Positions 11,398-21,573 of a DNA stretch of 64,000 bases are shown here, one piece after another. The notes beneath the pieces were generated by a model. The model was given only the letters and a program-made list of their open reading frames with translations, did not search any database and was not told where the DNA came from. Location of the stretch: assembly GCF_013368755.1 (NCBI RefSeq), contig NC_049562.1, positions 2,790,001-2,854,000 on the forward strand. The letters run 5' to 3'. The stretch is from Talaromyces rugulosus (taxonomy: Eukaryota > Ascomycota > Eurotiomycetes > Eurotiales > Trichocomaceae). The first letter of the stretch is position 1; each line of letters begins with the position of its first letter. The position numbers and the translations under genes are program-made.

Positions 11398-12324
11398 TCA
11401 TCCGCCTTCCTTGCGTAGTTTGGCGAGTGCATCCATTATGCCATCGCTCATGCTATTGTCGACCTGTGAATTCAATGTAGACCCGGGGGTAGTATTATCC
11501 GGCTCTCTTTCCGCCTTGTCCTGACTTGCACGCCGAGCTGAAGCAAGCATAATCTCGTCTTCTTCGTTGTCTCCAAACTCTCCATGACCGGCATCTGCTT
11601 CAACGATTCTCTCTTGTCGTAAAGGAGCCACTTTCTTCTTTGATGCTTCGACTCTAAAGTCTTCTCGAACAGCATTGCTCCACTGCCGAACCTTTTTCTC
11701 GCCCCAGCCAGGCACAGAGCTGATTTGCTCTGGCTGTGCATTAATCGCGGCCTGGAGACTGCCAAACGTAGAGATCAAGCTGGCAGCATCAGACTTGTTG
11801 ATACTCCGTGGCACCGTGACAAACTCGACCAAACTCTCCTTGTAGGACTGCGCTTGCTGGGTTCGAATAGCCGTGGGCTGTGCATTTTCAGATGATTTAA
11901 AGAGCTCTAGATAGTGCGCAGCTTCGGGGGCCGACCAGCAGAGAATCAGCGTCAAATTGTTCACGAGTGATGTTTTTGAGAGTTCCTTGAGCGTCTCCTC
12001 GTGATTTGGAATGTCTACTATGACCAACAGAATGCGTAGACTGTATTTGCCCGCGAGGAGCTTTATCCGGGAGTAGACATATTCTGGGTGCAGCCGATGG
12101 TATTTCAAGGACAGAAACAGCGCACAGGTCGTGGCTCCCAGCACATAGTCTGCGGGGATATCGGCATACTCCCAAGGCACAAGCTTTACGTAGTTGAGAA
12201 TCGGGTTGCCTTTTTGGCGAGACGATACTAGAATGGCCGAAGGACCTGCACGGTTCGGCAGGGCCTGGGGCTTTGGTTGTTGGACTTTGCCTTCTGGTTG
12301 TGTTTTATTGCTGCGAGGGTCCAT
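11398..12324 (-). CDS. rad10: DNA repair protein Rad10/ERCC1
   Basis: A single exon of 308 residues from the ATG at 12324 (MDPRSNKTQPEG). Rad10/ERCC1 pairs with Rad1/XPF to form the structure-specific endonuclease that cuts 5' of a lesion in nucleotide excision repair. It also works in single-strand annealing and crosslink repair. The central ERCC1 domain, around residues 45-155, starts with NPILNYVKLVPWEYADIPAD and contains ALFLSLKYHRLHPEY and LRILLVIVDIPNHEETLKEL. A tandem helix-hairpin-helix follows (SLISTFGSLQAAINAQPEQI, then VPGWGEKKVRQW). The C-terminal 80 residues are acidic and disordered. Upstream frame-extension residues are Lys/Glu-rich and unlikely to be translated. Start to start, it is 175 bp from nop4 on the other strand, so the promoter is shared. 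Confidence 0.93.
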   Translation of the reverse strand: MDPRSNKTQPEGKVQQPKPQALPNRAGPSAILVSSRQKGNPILNYVKLVPWEYADIPADYVLGATTCALFLSLKYHRLHPEYVYSRIKLLAGKYSLRILLVIVDIPNHEETLKELSKTSLVNNLTLILCWSAPEAAHYLELFKSSENAQPTAIRTQQAQSYKESLVEFVTVPRSINKSDAASLISTFGSLQAAINAQPEQISSVPGWGEKKVRQWSNAVREDFRVEASKKKVAPLRQERIVEADAGHGEFGDNEEDEIMLASARRASQDKAEREPDNTTPGSTLNSQVDNSMSDGIMDALAKLRKEGG

Positions 12325-12499
12325 TTCTTTCTTCTTTTTTTCCCTTTCTTTTTTTTGACACTTCTGTGATGCAAGTCTTAACAAGGGACGATTCCAAGGC
12401 TCGTCTTGCCCGCCAAGACCTTGGCCGTTCACCGCCTGGCGGTTATCAGAAAATCAAGACGTTTTCTGCCGCTATTTTTTTCCCGCCCTAAAAAAAACC
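12325..12499. promoter_or_regulatory. Divergent rad10-nop4 promoter
   Basis: Only 175 bp separate the rad10 ATG (minus) and the nop4 ATG (plus). The stretch has C/T-rich and A/G-rich tracts at both ends, the usual look of fungal transcription start regions. No specific factor site is claimed. Confidence 0.55.
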
Positions 12500-14911
12500 A
12501 TGTCTGAACTTCACAGCAAAAGAAGACGTCTTTCTGAGAGCGGCAGTTTTCAGGCAAAAGAATCCGAGACCATGGATTCACCACAAGATGCCACGATAGC
12601 GCCGGCTACAGAAGCGGCTGCTGCCCCGGCGAAAACGCAGATGAGAAGAGAGCTTTTCGTGCGCTCGCTGCCGGCCTCAGCGACGACCGAAAGCCTGACC
12701 GAGTTTTTCTCGCAATCGTACGTACTCCGCCATGCCACTGTCGTGGTTGATCCGACGACCAAACAGTCCAAGGGCTATGGTTTCGTGACATTTGCCGACG
12801 TGGAAGATGCCCAGCGCGCCCTGGAGGAATTGAACGGAGCCAATTTTGGAGGGAAAAAAATCAGGGTAGAAGTCGCACAGCCGCGAAAGCGTGAGATTGG
12901 CGAAAGCGATGGCAAATCCGTGCCTTCTGCAGAAGCGACCAAACGCAAAGAAGACCGTGCGCGTGAACGAGAAGAAAACCAACCCCCCAGGCTGATTGTG
13001 CGAAATCTTCCGTGGTCTATCAGTGAACCAGATCAATTAGCAGCTCTCTTCCGCAGTTTTGGCAAGGTCAAGCATATAGTCATCCCAAAGAAAGGTACGG
13101 AACTGGCGGGCTTCGGCTTTGTTGTGTTGCGAGGCAAGAAAAATGCGGAAAAGGCACTCAACGCTATAAACGGGAAGGAGGTCGATGGAAGGACTCTGGC
13201 GGTCGATTGGGCAGTTGATAAAAGCGTGTGGGAAAAAGCTGCCGAGAAGGAAGCTGAAGCTGAAGCTGACGCTGACGCTGACGCTGGCGCTGATGTCGAT
13301 GTGATGGATGTTGATGTCGAGGACGCACCCGGCGAGGCTGACGCTGTCGACGACGACGAATCTATTGAGGCGGGCTCAGATGAGGCTGACGAGGAGGAAG
13401 AAATTGACAACGAAGATGAAGATGAAGACGAAGAACCTCAACAAGGAGATGTGGAAGACGAACGGAATGCTTGCACTATTTTTATTCGCAACTTGCCATT
13501 CACCACCTCAGATGAAACACTCTACGAACACTTCAAACAATTCGGCCCTGTTCGATACGCTCGAATTGTCATGGATATGGAGACCGAGCGTCCTAGGGGA
13601 ACGGGCTTTGTGTGTTTCTGGAACCTCGAGGATACAATTGCATGCGTCCAGGGCGCCCCGACGCAGACCCAAACTGAGGAGGACCAGAACTCCAAAAAGA
13701 CAGCCACCAACGCTAAACATTCTGTTCTACAAAATGACATGCTTGATCCTACTGGGAAATACAGCATAGAAGATCGAGTATTGAACGTGTCCCGGGCTGT
13801 TTCTAAAACCCAGGCCAACAAGTTGAGAGATGAAGGGGTCTCGCGGCGCTCTGCACAAGACCAGGACAAGCGACGCCTCTTCCTCTTGAATGAGGGCACC
13901 ATTGCTTCCAACTCCCCGCTGTACCAAAAGCTGGCACCATCCGAGGTCAAAATGCGAGAAGACAGCCTGAAGCAACGCCAGAATCTGATCAAGACCAACC
14001 CTACCCTGCACCTGAGTCTCACCCGTCTATCAATCCGCAATGTGCCCCGATCTGTAACGTCGAAGGACCTCAAGGCACTCGCGCGAGAAGCCGTTGTTGG
14101 ATTTGCCACGGATGTCAAAGAAGGCCGTCGTCACCCGCTGTCGTACGACGAACTACAGCGTGAATCCGAGGAGACCAAAGAAGAAGACAAGCGCCGACGA
14201 GAAAAGGGCAAAGGTATTGTAAAGCAAACCAAGGTTGTCTTTGAGGGACGCGATGGCGGCAAGATTGACGAGAAGACCGGCGCGGGCCGGAGTCGCGGCT
14301 ACGGGTTTATCGAGTACTTTAACCATCGCCATGCGCTGATGGGACTGCGGTGGCTTAACGGACATGTCGTGCACGCCAAGGCCATTGATGGCGAGGCCGA
14401 GGTGGAGAAGAAGAAGAGGCTCGTTGTTGAATTTGCCATTGAGAACGCCCAGGTGGTGCAGCGGCGGAGGGAGTTCCAGGAGAAGGCGCGCAACAAGCAA
14501 CCCGACGACAACGAAGAGTCTGATGATGAAAACAAAAGAGGACTCAAACGGAAAAGATCCGATAGTCGAGGCGACAGAGAAGGAGGCCGCGGCGGTAGGG
14601 GAGCTAGTCGTGGCAGAGGAGAAGGCAGAGGAGGTAGAGGAGGCAGAGGAGACGTCAGAGGAGGTAGAGGTGATGGGGGTGATAGAGGAGAAGGTAGAGG
14701 CAGAGGTGGCAGGGGAGACAGCAGGGGAGGCAGAGGAGGTAGAGGGGATAGAGGAGGTAGAGGAGAAGGCAGAGAAGGCAGAGCACGGCCAGCAAAGGCC
14801 CCCAGGACCGACGACAAGAACGAGGGCGACGACGAGCAAAACAAGCTTGCCAAAAGAAACAGAATCATTGCGCGAAAACGTCAGATAAGGAGAAAGCGCA
14901 ACAAGGCTTGA
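12500..14911 (+). CDS. nop4: Nucleolar RNA-binding protein Nop4/RBM28
   Basis: An intronless frame of 803 residues. Nop4 (human RBM28) is a nucleolar factor needed for 27S pre-rRNA processing and early 60S subunit assembly. Four RNA-recognition motifs are readable. RRM1 has RNP2 LFVRSL near residue 52 and RNP1 KGYGFVTF at 91-98. RRM2 begins at LIVRNLPWSI near 165. RRM3 has IFIRNLPFTT near 328 and GTGFVCF near 368. A more divergent RRM4 has LSIRNVPRSV near 517 and RGYGFIEYF near 600. Between RRM2 and RRM3 lies a run of Glu/Asp/Ala repeats (residues about 250-322). The C-terminus is an RGG/RGR-rich tract (about residues 690-765) ending in a basic Lys/Arg tail. The length is larger than yeast Nop4 (685) mainly because of the acidic and RGG parts. 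Confidence 0.92.
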   Translation: MSELHSKRRRLSESGSFQAKESETMDSPQDATIAPATEAAAAPAKTQMRRELFVRSLPASATTESLTEFFSQSYVLRHATVVVDPTTKQSKGYGFVTFADVEDAQRALEELNGANFGGKKIRVEVAQPRKREIGESDGKSVPSAEATKRKEDRAREREENQPPRLIVRNLPWSISEPDQLAALFRSFGKVKHIVIPKKGTELAGFGFVVLRGKKNAEKALNAINGKEVDGRTLAVDWAVDKSVWEKAAEKEAEAEADADADAGADVDVMDVDVEDAPGEADAVDDDESIEAGSDEADEEEEIDNEDEDEDEEPQQGDVEDERNACTIFIRNLPFTTSDETLYEHFKQFGPVRYARIVMDMETERPRGTGFVCFWNLEDTIACVQGAPTQTQTEEDQNSKKTATNAKHSVLQNDMLDPTGKYSIEDRVLNVSRAVSKTQANKLRDEGVSRRSAQDQDKRRLFLLNEGTIASNSPLYQKLAPSEVKMREDSLKQRQNLIKTNPTLHLSLTRLSIRNVPRSVTSKDLKALAREAVVGFATDVKEGRRHPLSYDELQRESEETKEEDKRRREKGKGIVKQTKVVFEGRDGGKIDEKTGAGRSRGYGFIEYFNHRHALMGLRWLNGHVVHAKAIDGEAEVEKKKRLVVEFAIENAQVVQRRREFQEKARNKQPDDNEESDDENKRGLKRKRSDSRGDREGGRGGRGASRGRGEGRGGRGGRGDVRGGRGDGGDRGEGRGRGGRGDSRGGRGGRGDRGGRGEGREGRARPAKAPRTDDKNEGDDEQNKLAKRNRIIARKRQIRRKRNKA
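14560..14790 (+). repeat. Degenerate RGG/GRGG-coding repeat in nop4
   Basis: An AG/GG-rich tract of near-repeated 6-12-base units (variants of GGCAGAGGAGGTAGA) encodes the Arg-Gly-rich tail. Repeats like this vary in length by slippage and are commonly arginine-methylated in nucleolar proteins. Confidence 0.7.
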
Positions 14912-15048
14912 ATGGAAAGACAGGGGGAAAAGTTTATGGCATTGTATTTATGGCGTCACGCGTATATATTTTTTTAATCGAAGCATTAATCGATTAACAC
15001 TGTGTTGAATATTGAATTGGTTTAAATTTACTCGATTAATATATCCCT

Positions 15049-15578
15049 TCAAGTGTTGGTCGCCCCCTGAACTTTTCCGACAATATTGTATCTCTTACTG
15101 AAGAAGAGAAACCATTCGTCCAAGACGGTCTTTTCCTTCTCCTCCAAGTCGTACCAGTCTGGCCGGCAGTCCTCGACTTTGAGCGACGACGAAGCCAATG
15201 CGCGAGAGGGGTCTTTGCCGGCGAAAACTACACAGAAGCTGGTGAGTACTTTGAAGTCAAGAACGAACGCGGGGGGGGGGGGACAAGGTCGTCGTACCAT
15301 GATATTGCCCGCTCGGCGCATACGCGGCGTTTTTGCTCACGTCAAAGATGGTTCCTTTAATTGCGACCAGCGTCGGACGGTCCGGGTCCGTTCCTGAGGA
15401 AAAAAGTTAGCATTGAAGGTGTTGTGGGAGAAAGAAAATGTAATGTCATATAAAAACGTTGTTACGCACCGTCGCATTTCGATAGTTCCTCTAGTGAGAT
15501 GGGATCGTTCTTGGGCGAATCGAGCACGACGGGGTTTTTGGGCTCGAAGCGCTTGGGCTCGGGTTCGTGGTCGGCCAT
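15049..15578 (-). CDS. dap1: Dap1-type cytochrome b5-like haem protein (MAPR family)
   Basis: Three exons, 15578-15470, 15393-15298 and 15227-15049, with introns of 76 and 70 bp; 127 residues. Dap1/PGRMC1 binds haem and supports sterol-synthesis P450 enzymes such as Erg11. The cytochrome b5-like domain reads DPISLEELSKCDGTD, then TLVAIKGTIFDVSKNAAYAP (residues about 45-64) and FAGKDPSRALASSSL, and ends with the WYDLEEKEKTVLDEWFLFF segment seen in the family. The tyrosines expected to bind haem (FDVS...Y.P..QYH) are present. There is no N-terminal membrane anchor, as in several fungal forms. The 3' end lies 137 bp from the nop4 stop; the two genes converge. Confidence 0.9.
15271..15282. repeat. 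Run of 12 G inside the second dap1 intron
   Basis: Twelve consecutive G (C12 on the transcribed strand), near the 5' end of the second dap1 intron. It is prone to length errors in sequencing and replication. Confidence 0.9.
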
Positions 15579-16331
15579 TGTGCAGATTATAAAATAGTAT
15601 TCGGGGCGTCTAGAAACGTGTGAGAGTGTGAAAGGGATACAATCTGCTATTCGTTCTAGAAGAAAACGTGATGGGATGCCGAAAGCGGGGTTGCGATGCC
15701 ATCATCGGCCGAGCACCGAGTACTGTAATTACGCATATGCCATTGGATCTTGGCTGGGGTTTCGGGGGAAGCGATACGGTATTGATACGGGCTGGTACTG
15801 TGACGTTCCCATCCCCGCGTTTGATCAGGTGATTATAGGACGACTTTTTGGAAGTTTATTCTAATGTACAACATCACAATGTAATCTGTCATACAACTTA
15901 TCCTGGATACATGATTTAACAAGGCAGCTGTCTACCTCGACTTAACAATGAACAGTCAAACCAAGGAGGAATCCCCAACTAGACCAGGTCTGCATTTCAT
16001 TCCATGCCTGTGAAAACAGACTGAGAAGTGGGTGCGAAATACTAGGTCCACAGACTGATGACCAAACCGAGACCAAAGCAGAAAAGAAGCCCAACAAGTG
16101 TGTCTCGCGTGAGCTCTGCCATTTCCTCTACTTTGAGGACAACGACTGCTTCTTTCCGCTGCGAATCGACGACAGAAAGCGAGTGTCATCAAGTGACGAG
16201 AAGATGCCGTCGGACTGAGAGACAGTTCTTAATATCTTGCTATTATTTATTATATTTTCGTTCATTCAATCAATATTTCGTACAAGGCACATTCCCTACA
16301 ACCCCCAAGTAAAAGGTAGTTGTGAAAGGAA
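15579..16331. other. Intergenic, no supported gene
   Basis: Holds the dap1 promoter on the left and the 3' flank of the next minus-strand gene on the right. The open frames at 15628-15864 (plus) and 15956-16192 (minus) overlap nothing recognisable and have poor composition. Confidence 0.4.
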
Positions 16332-16691
16332 TCATGTAGACCCCTCAACACCAGCTGCCCTCAACGCCTGCAACCTCTGTTGATTCCGCTTCCCGACAAT
16401 CCGCAGCGTAGTCTTCTGCTCCATCTCCGTCATCTGCTCCCAATTCGAAATACGACTCATCGAGCCGTCTGTGTTGACGACAATGGGGCCCAGGTGGTCG
16501 AGCGACACGGTGCTGCCTTGACCGCCAACGTCGAGTGTTTGGGCGCTGCCTGCCGGGGGAACTTCTGGGAGGGCGAGTCTTGATGTCGACGACGATGATG
16601 ATGATGGGTTGTTGTTTTCGTTGTTTTCGGGTTGTTGAGGTTCGTTGGGTTTCGGCGTCGCGGAGGAGGGAGAAGAAGACGAGGAGGACAT
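16332..16691 (-). CDS. Small conserved fungal protein of unknown function
   Basis: Read from the ATG at 16691 (MSSSSSSPSS), the product is 119 residues. The first 55 are Ser/Pro/Asn-rich. The C-terminal 60 form a compact block with LDHLGPIVVNTDGSMSRISN and EQMTEMEQKTTLRIVGKRN, which I recall as conserved among ascomycete and some basidiomycete small proteins without an assigned role. A start further upstream at 16772 would add 27 residues. That extension is rich in Arg, Ser and Ala with no acidic residues (MYYYRAASSIASRASIPAS) and looks like a mitochondrial targeting peptide, so the longer form is a real alternative and would place the protein in mitochondria. The frame continues upstream beyond this with a hydrophobic stretch that is probably untranslated. 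Confidence 0.65.
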   Translation of the reverse strand: MSSSSSSPSSATPKPNEPQQPENNENNNPSSSSSSTSRLALPEVPPAGSAQTLDVGGQGSTVSLDHLGPIVVNTDGSMSRISNWEQMTEMEQKTTLRIVGKRNQQRLQALRAAGVEGST

Positions 16692-17189
16692 GGTGTGACG
16701 GAAGATTGACGAGCGGGAAGCCGGTATCGAGGCGCGCGATGCGATAGAGGAGGCTGCGCGGTAATAATACATGTATTCAAGGCTGTTGTTATCGATGTCG
16801 AATTGTGGACATGTGTCGGTCGAGTCGTGCGCGGGACAGCCGACTGCAAAAGCAAACAAAGTGCTAACTGCTAGGAGAATCCAACATAAAACAGAGAAAG
16901 AGCTGATTTCGCTGCTGCTGGGGTATGGCTTCCTCATTCGTTCGGCAGTTGTGTATTTTGGTAAGTTGTCAACATTATTGAAACTTGAAGTTTGCGGAGT
17001 TGCTGAAAGGACGGGTTGCCAAGACCGTCTAATGAACCTTCTAGAAGAGCTTAAATCAAATCACTATAAAAAGACAGTGTACATACTTGTACATACTACA
17101 TGTAATCATTAATAGAGTATTTGGTATGTGAATAGCATTGGAATAAATTCACACGGGTATCTATATACACCTTTAACGCTACAAACATA
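16692..17189. other. Intergenic, possible leader of the small gene
   Basis: 500 bp. The left part may be coding (mitochondrial presequence, to 16772) or 5' leader; a TTGCAG acceptor near 16848 on the minus strand hints at a leader intron. The right part is the 3' flank of the zinc-cluster regulator. Confidence 0.4.
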
Positions 17190-20100
17190 TCACGAAGCCT
17201 CATCCAAGGTAGACGAAGAAGGGCCCTTGCCATCCAGCTCTACGCCGACTTTACTCTCATCCTGCTCCAGCCTCGCAAACACCTCGTGGCCAGGATCATC
17301 TTCCGTTGCTGCCACCGCTGCATCTGCCGAAACATCAATAGGCCCGCTGAGAAAGTAATCAAGCTCGCTTGGCCCGCCCTGCGAGTTCTCATTCTCGGCC
17401 AACTGCTCTAGCAGACTCAGAAACGGGTCGTTTTCAGACGCAGAACCACCGGGCCCGCCGCCCTCGCTGATTGTCGCTTGGGAGCCGCGGCTAGTTTGCG
17501 AGTGGCCGCCGGGTGTCTGGACGGGCATGTTTCCCATATGGGAGATGCCGTGTTGAGTTTGTTGAGGAAGGGATGTATCAAAGGGGAATGTAGCATATTG
17601 AGGCGTGGGCGTAGGTGCCGTTGCACCGGCGAGTGATTCTGCAAGGAAACCCGAGGGGGATAAGCCGAGTGTCGGCGAAAACACATTCGACGGCAACTGT
17701 GGGCTTCGCTGCATAAAAGATGGGAACGACGATGATAGCGGAGAATTACCCGTTTGCGAGAAGAGCATTGTAGGATATTGAGGGTTCTGTAGATTGGCAA
17801 AACCCATGTTTGGTGTTTCCTGTCCCTTTGTGTTGGATAATGATGCTTCGGGGTTTGTATTTAGGAGCTGGGATGAAGTGAACTCCGAGGCGTCTAGCGG
17901 TCGATGGTGATGCTGCTGGGGTTGAAGACGAAATGTAGACATGCCTGCACCCGTGGCTTGCGTGCCAGTATAAAGAGAATGACCATCCAGGGAATTTCGC
18001 ATAGATGTACTGGAAATTGATCAGCTAAGACAGACGCAAGTAAAAGCAAATTCAAAGCTTACCTATCGGTACCAACATCAGGCACTTCATCAACAAGCCT
18101 GACGTGAGATCCATCAACAGTCAAACCGAAATACCGATCAAAGAAATCTTCCAAATGAAAGACTGGCGAAAAGCGCACTGCGCTGTTGGCCACGTTCCGT
18201 ACCAGCTCGGCGTGACAGGTGTAAATAGACTGTAGCATTTCTCGCTGATGTTGAACCCCAGTCCAGCAATGTCGCAGCCAGGCGAGTTGCTGCATTTCCT
18301 TGGTAAGAAAATCGGCACTAGACGAAAATACCTCGCCTTCTAGTCCCTTGTAATGCACACCATGGACATGAACTGTTCCTGCAGTGCATACGCAATAGCT
18401 GATAAAAGAAGGCCATTCAATCAATGGCGAGTTGCGGCCAAACTCGACAAGCTCGGCGATTGCGTTTGAATGCGAAAAACACAAGTTGGTAGCCTCAATC
18501 TGCCACGACTGGTGTTGGCCCGAACCCCGGAGCTCAACTAGATCAATGGGCAAAAAGGGGCGATACATTAGACAGTGAATAAGATGGTATATAAGCTTGC
18601 TCAAGAGCAAGATCGTGCTGTCCGGATGGCTGAATAGAGACTCTATGGAAACGAATATCTCCTGCATTCCAGCCGCCCAAATGTCCAGCTCTTGGCGGAT
18701 TTTAGAGAGATTCGACAGCGAATGCCAGGGAAAATGAGAATCGCCCTTGACGCCGCCCGCTGCGAGGTACCGGCTAGTAATACCCAGAATACGGGTGATG
18801 TCAATAAGCAGGGCGGCAGCCCCCTGGCCCTTTTTGCGTGAGTCGGAAATGAATGTAATATTAGGACCGGAATTGTTGAATATTTCCCCTTCAACGTACA
18901 AGCCATTGGTCGGCGCTGAAGATCCAGATGGCAAGCGTAATAAAACTGAATAATCGGAGATTAGACACGGCCGCTTTGAGCCGCATGTTGCAAAGCGATC
19001 CATGATGTAGCAAGACCAGAAAATCCGTCGTCTCGTTTCTCTTTCTGTTTGAGATAGGTTTAATTTTGGTGAAGGCTCGCGGCACATATCGAGAGCGAGA
19101 ATCATCGCCGAGCAGCTCGCTATGATGTGTTAGCAATATTTTGATAAAGTAAGCTTCTCGGTCATACACAACGTCATATAAGTTTTCTTGCCTAGTCCAT
19201 ATGCGAAGAAAACCATGGAAAGTAGCAGCAGAGTCTGGAGATTTTCAATGGTTGGATTGTCTGCATCGATCTCCCGCCGTGCTTGCAATGCGTACTCGAG
19301 GCCGGACCGTAACATGCTTTCGTGACTTCCAGGAGGACTAGTATATCTAAGCCAAAGAAAAGTAAGCACCGTTCCGTCGAGACCGGGGGTATCATCTGGT
19401 ACCATACCTGACCGTGAGTGCGTATATTGCCAAGATCAAATGAGACGGCAACTGTCCCAGCTGATGCTTTTGACGGGTATATGACTCTTCTAGGATATAA
19501 AACGGCCTTCCATGGATCCTGGAAAAAAAAGTGTCCAGAATAGCATCCGGAAGAACGCTATTTTGCTGCTGCTGACGAAACCCGCTTGGCGTATTTTCGA
19601 AGCCATTATTGGTGGTGTTATTGTTATTATATGACGGCAAAAACTCAAGCGAGCCTCGACGATCTTGGAACGACAGTGGCGAGATATCTTCCCCATTATT
19701 GTTGACAGAAGGAACAGAGCTTTGAAACGAAGTGGCCGTATTTCGTCGACCATCCACATCTGCGGAGACTTCTTGCTTACTGCTGGTGGTGGTTGTGGTG
19801 GTAGGCACCGCAATGTCGGTGTCTGGAGACTTTTCCTCTTGCAGGCGCCTTTCCAAGCCATCCACGCGTTTCAGCAGTGCTTCGAGGACATCTGTTTTGG
19901 GTCCTCTCTTTTTGGGAACGGCATCTTGAGTTTATTCAGCACGAGACAACAAAAAGGAAGGACGAAAAGAAAAGTGGTCTTACCGTATACACACGGACAT
20001 TGAAAAACCTTGCACGCCTCACAGCTCGGACGCATGCGATTGCACTTGATCTAATTGTAGTCAGTACCATAAAACCCACCTATCTAGATGTAAAAGAATG

Positions 20101-20209
20101 GATTACGAACCTTCCTCTTCCGACAAGACTTGCAATTCATCGACTCGCGCGGCTCAGCCGCGATCCGGCGCGGCGTGATGCGATCAATGCTGACCTGGGG
20201 ACGAGACAT
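17190..20209 (-). CDS. Zn(II)2Cys6 transcription factor with fungal_trans domain
   Basis: Six exons, 20209-20111, 20050-19984, 19924-19408, 19346-19168, 19119-18063 and 18009-17190, give 912 residues. The binuclear zinc cluster spans exons 1-2: [18 protein letters not shown], then [31 protein letters not shown] linker and coiled coil follow. An Asn/Ser-rich spacer leads to the fungal_trans (PF04082-type) domain in exons 3-5, with [35 protein letters not shown] and [12 protein letters not shown]. The last exon is Gln/Ser/Pro-rich, probably an activation region, ending in an acidic tail. It should bind CGG-type half-sites as a dimer and act in the nucleus. The target pathway cannot be told from sequence; no enzyme cluster lies beside it. 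Confidence 0.9.
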
Positions 20210-21573
20210 GGCCGACTCTCTTCATCTGGGGGTCGGTATAAAATACTCGATGGTTTTTGAAGTAATTGTATGATCGAAACTGGTGATTCTTGATGCATTT
20301 GGTGTCAAATTTATTATACGTCCGAGGTGGTGATGATGACGATGAAGAAGATCCAGCAGCGACATCACAGTCGCGTCCGCAAGGTAGTCATCTCCCGACG
20401 GCACTCTAAAGGAGACAAATCCCCCAAAACCGAATTTCCTCGCAATAAGCTTCCAATGCGGCGGTAAATAGTAGAAAAGAAGAAAAGAAAGGAAAACGCA
20501 GTGACGAAGTGACCAACGGACAATTTGCCGAATGGGGGAGCAGAAATGCGGGGAGGGGCCAAGATTGGCAAGTGCTAAAAATCGCACGTTCCCCGGCTTG
20601 TTCGGGCTGCTGCCGGCTAATTTTAATGCCACGCGAAACTGGCCGTATCCGCTACTATTCTACTCCGTACAATCCTTTATCTCACTTTGTACTCTATGCT
20701 CTGTACGGGTTGGCTATTTCCCCTGGATACGCATTATTCTACTGTTCTACGAGTATTCCACCGAACTGCGAGAAAAAGAGAGAGAGAGAGAAAGAGTAGC
20801 CCTCGGAAATTCCGAGAAGATACTAACTACTAGTACTGCTCCTGCAAAGTTCAAACCGAGAGTATTTAGCCCACCCATGCTCGCTGCGTGTCGATCCTTA
20901 ATAACTGCACTGCTGCAGGTCGCCAAGCGAGAAGCCCTAACTGTTAACTAGCCAACTAGAACCAACAAATCCTTGTCAAAACCAATAAGCTTGACGTCTC
21001 AGAAAACCCCTTGGAACAATAGTGCCGGCTGTAGCCCCCATGGGGAAAGCCTGCGAAATCTGCACACGACCTGTTTGTTTAAATCTCGGCTAATAGGGAC
21101 GAGCTAAAAAAACGTGCTACTGCAGCTACAACATGCACTGCTACATACATATATTGAAGTACCGAGAAAGTCCGGGGAATGGGGGAAATAAGAGACGGAA
21201 TGGCCCCCCCTGAGAAGAGGAGGAAGAAGAAGAAGAAGAAGAAGAAAAGGTTCGGACCAGCGGCGAGTCTATTAAAACTCGACATATAGTGTTAATACCC
21301 TCTACTATTGTGCAGGCCTACATGTACCAGTTGACACACCATGGAGGCTACTCCAAAGCTGATTCGTCTGGGAAATTTATCCCACTAATCACGTCCTCTA
21401 GTTGTTTCATAGAGATGACCGCGTCACTCTTTGCGAGAAACAAAATGAAATAGACCCTCATCAAGGGTACAAGACAAAAATTAGGTTTCAAGATAGCTCT
21501 GTGGGAGAAAAAGAAGTCAAGCACAAAAAAAAAATTATGAAAATAGTACGCAAACAACAATCTATACTAACAT
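20210..21573. other. Intergenic between two minus-strand genes
   Basis: 1.36 kb. The 20210-20640 part is the regulator's promoter and leader. There is a TACTCCGTA at 20661-20669, a GA-rich tract near 20776-20795 and a (GAA)n tract near 21222-21246. The 21300-21573 part is the A-rich 3' flank of the QutR-like gene. No gene is supported. Confidence 0.45.
21222..21246. repeat. (GAA)n microsatellite
   Basis: About eight GAA units in intergenic DNA, directly visible. Confidence 0.8.

Noticed and set aside
14153..14868. Long minus-strand frames opposite nop4
   Set aside because: They are mirror images of the Lys/Glu and RGG repeats, giving Ser/Pro/Leu repeats with no domain.
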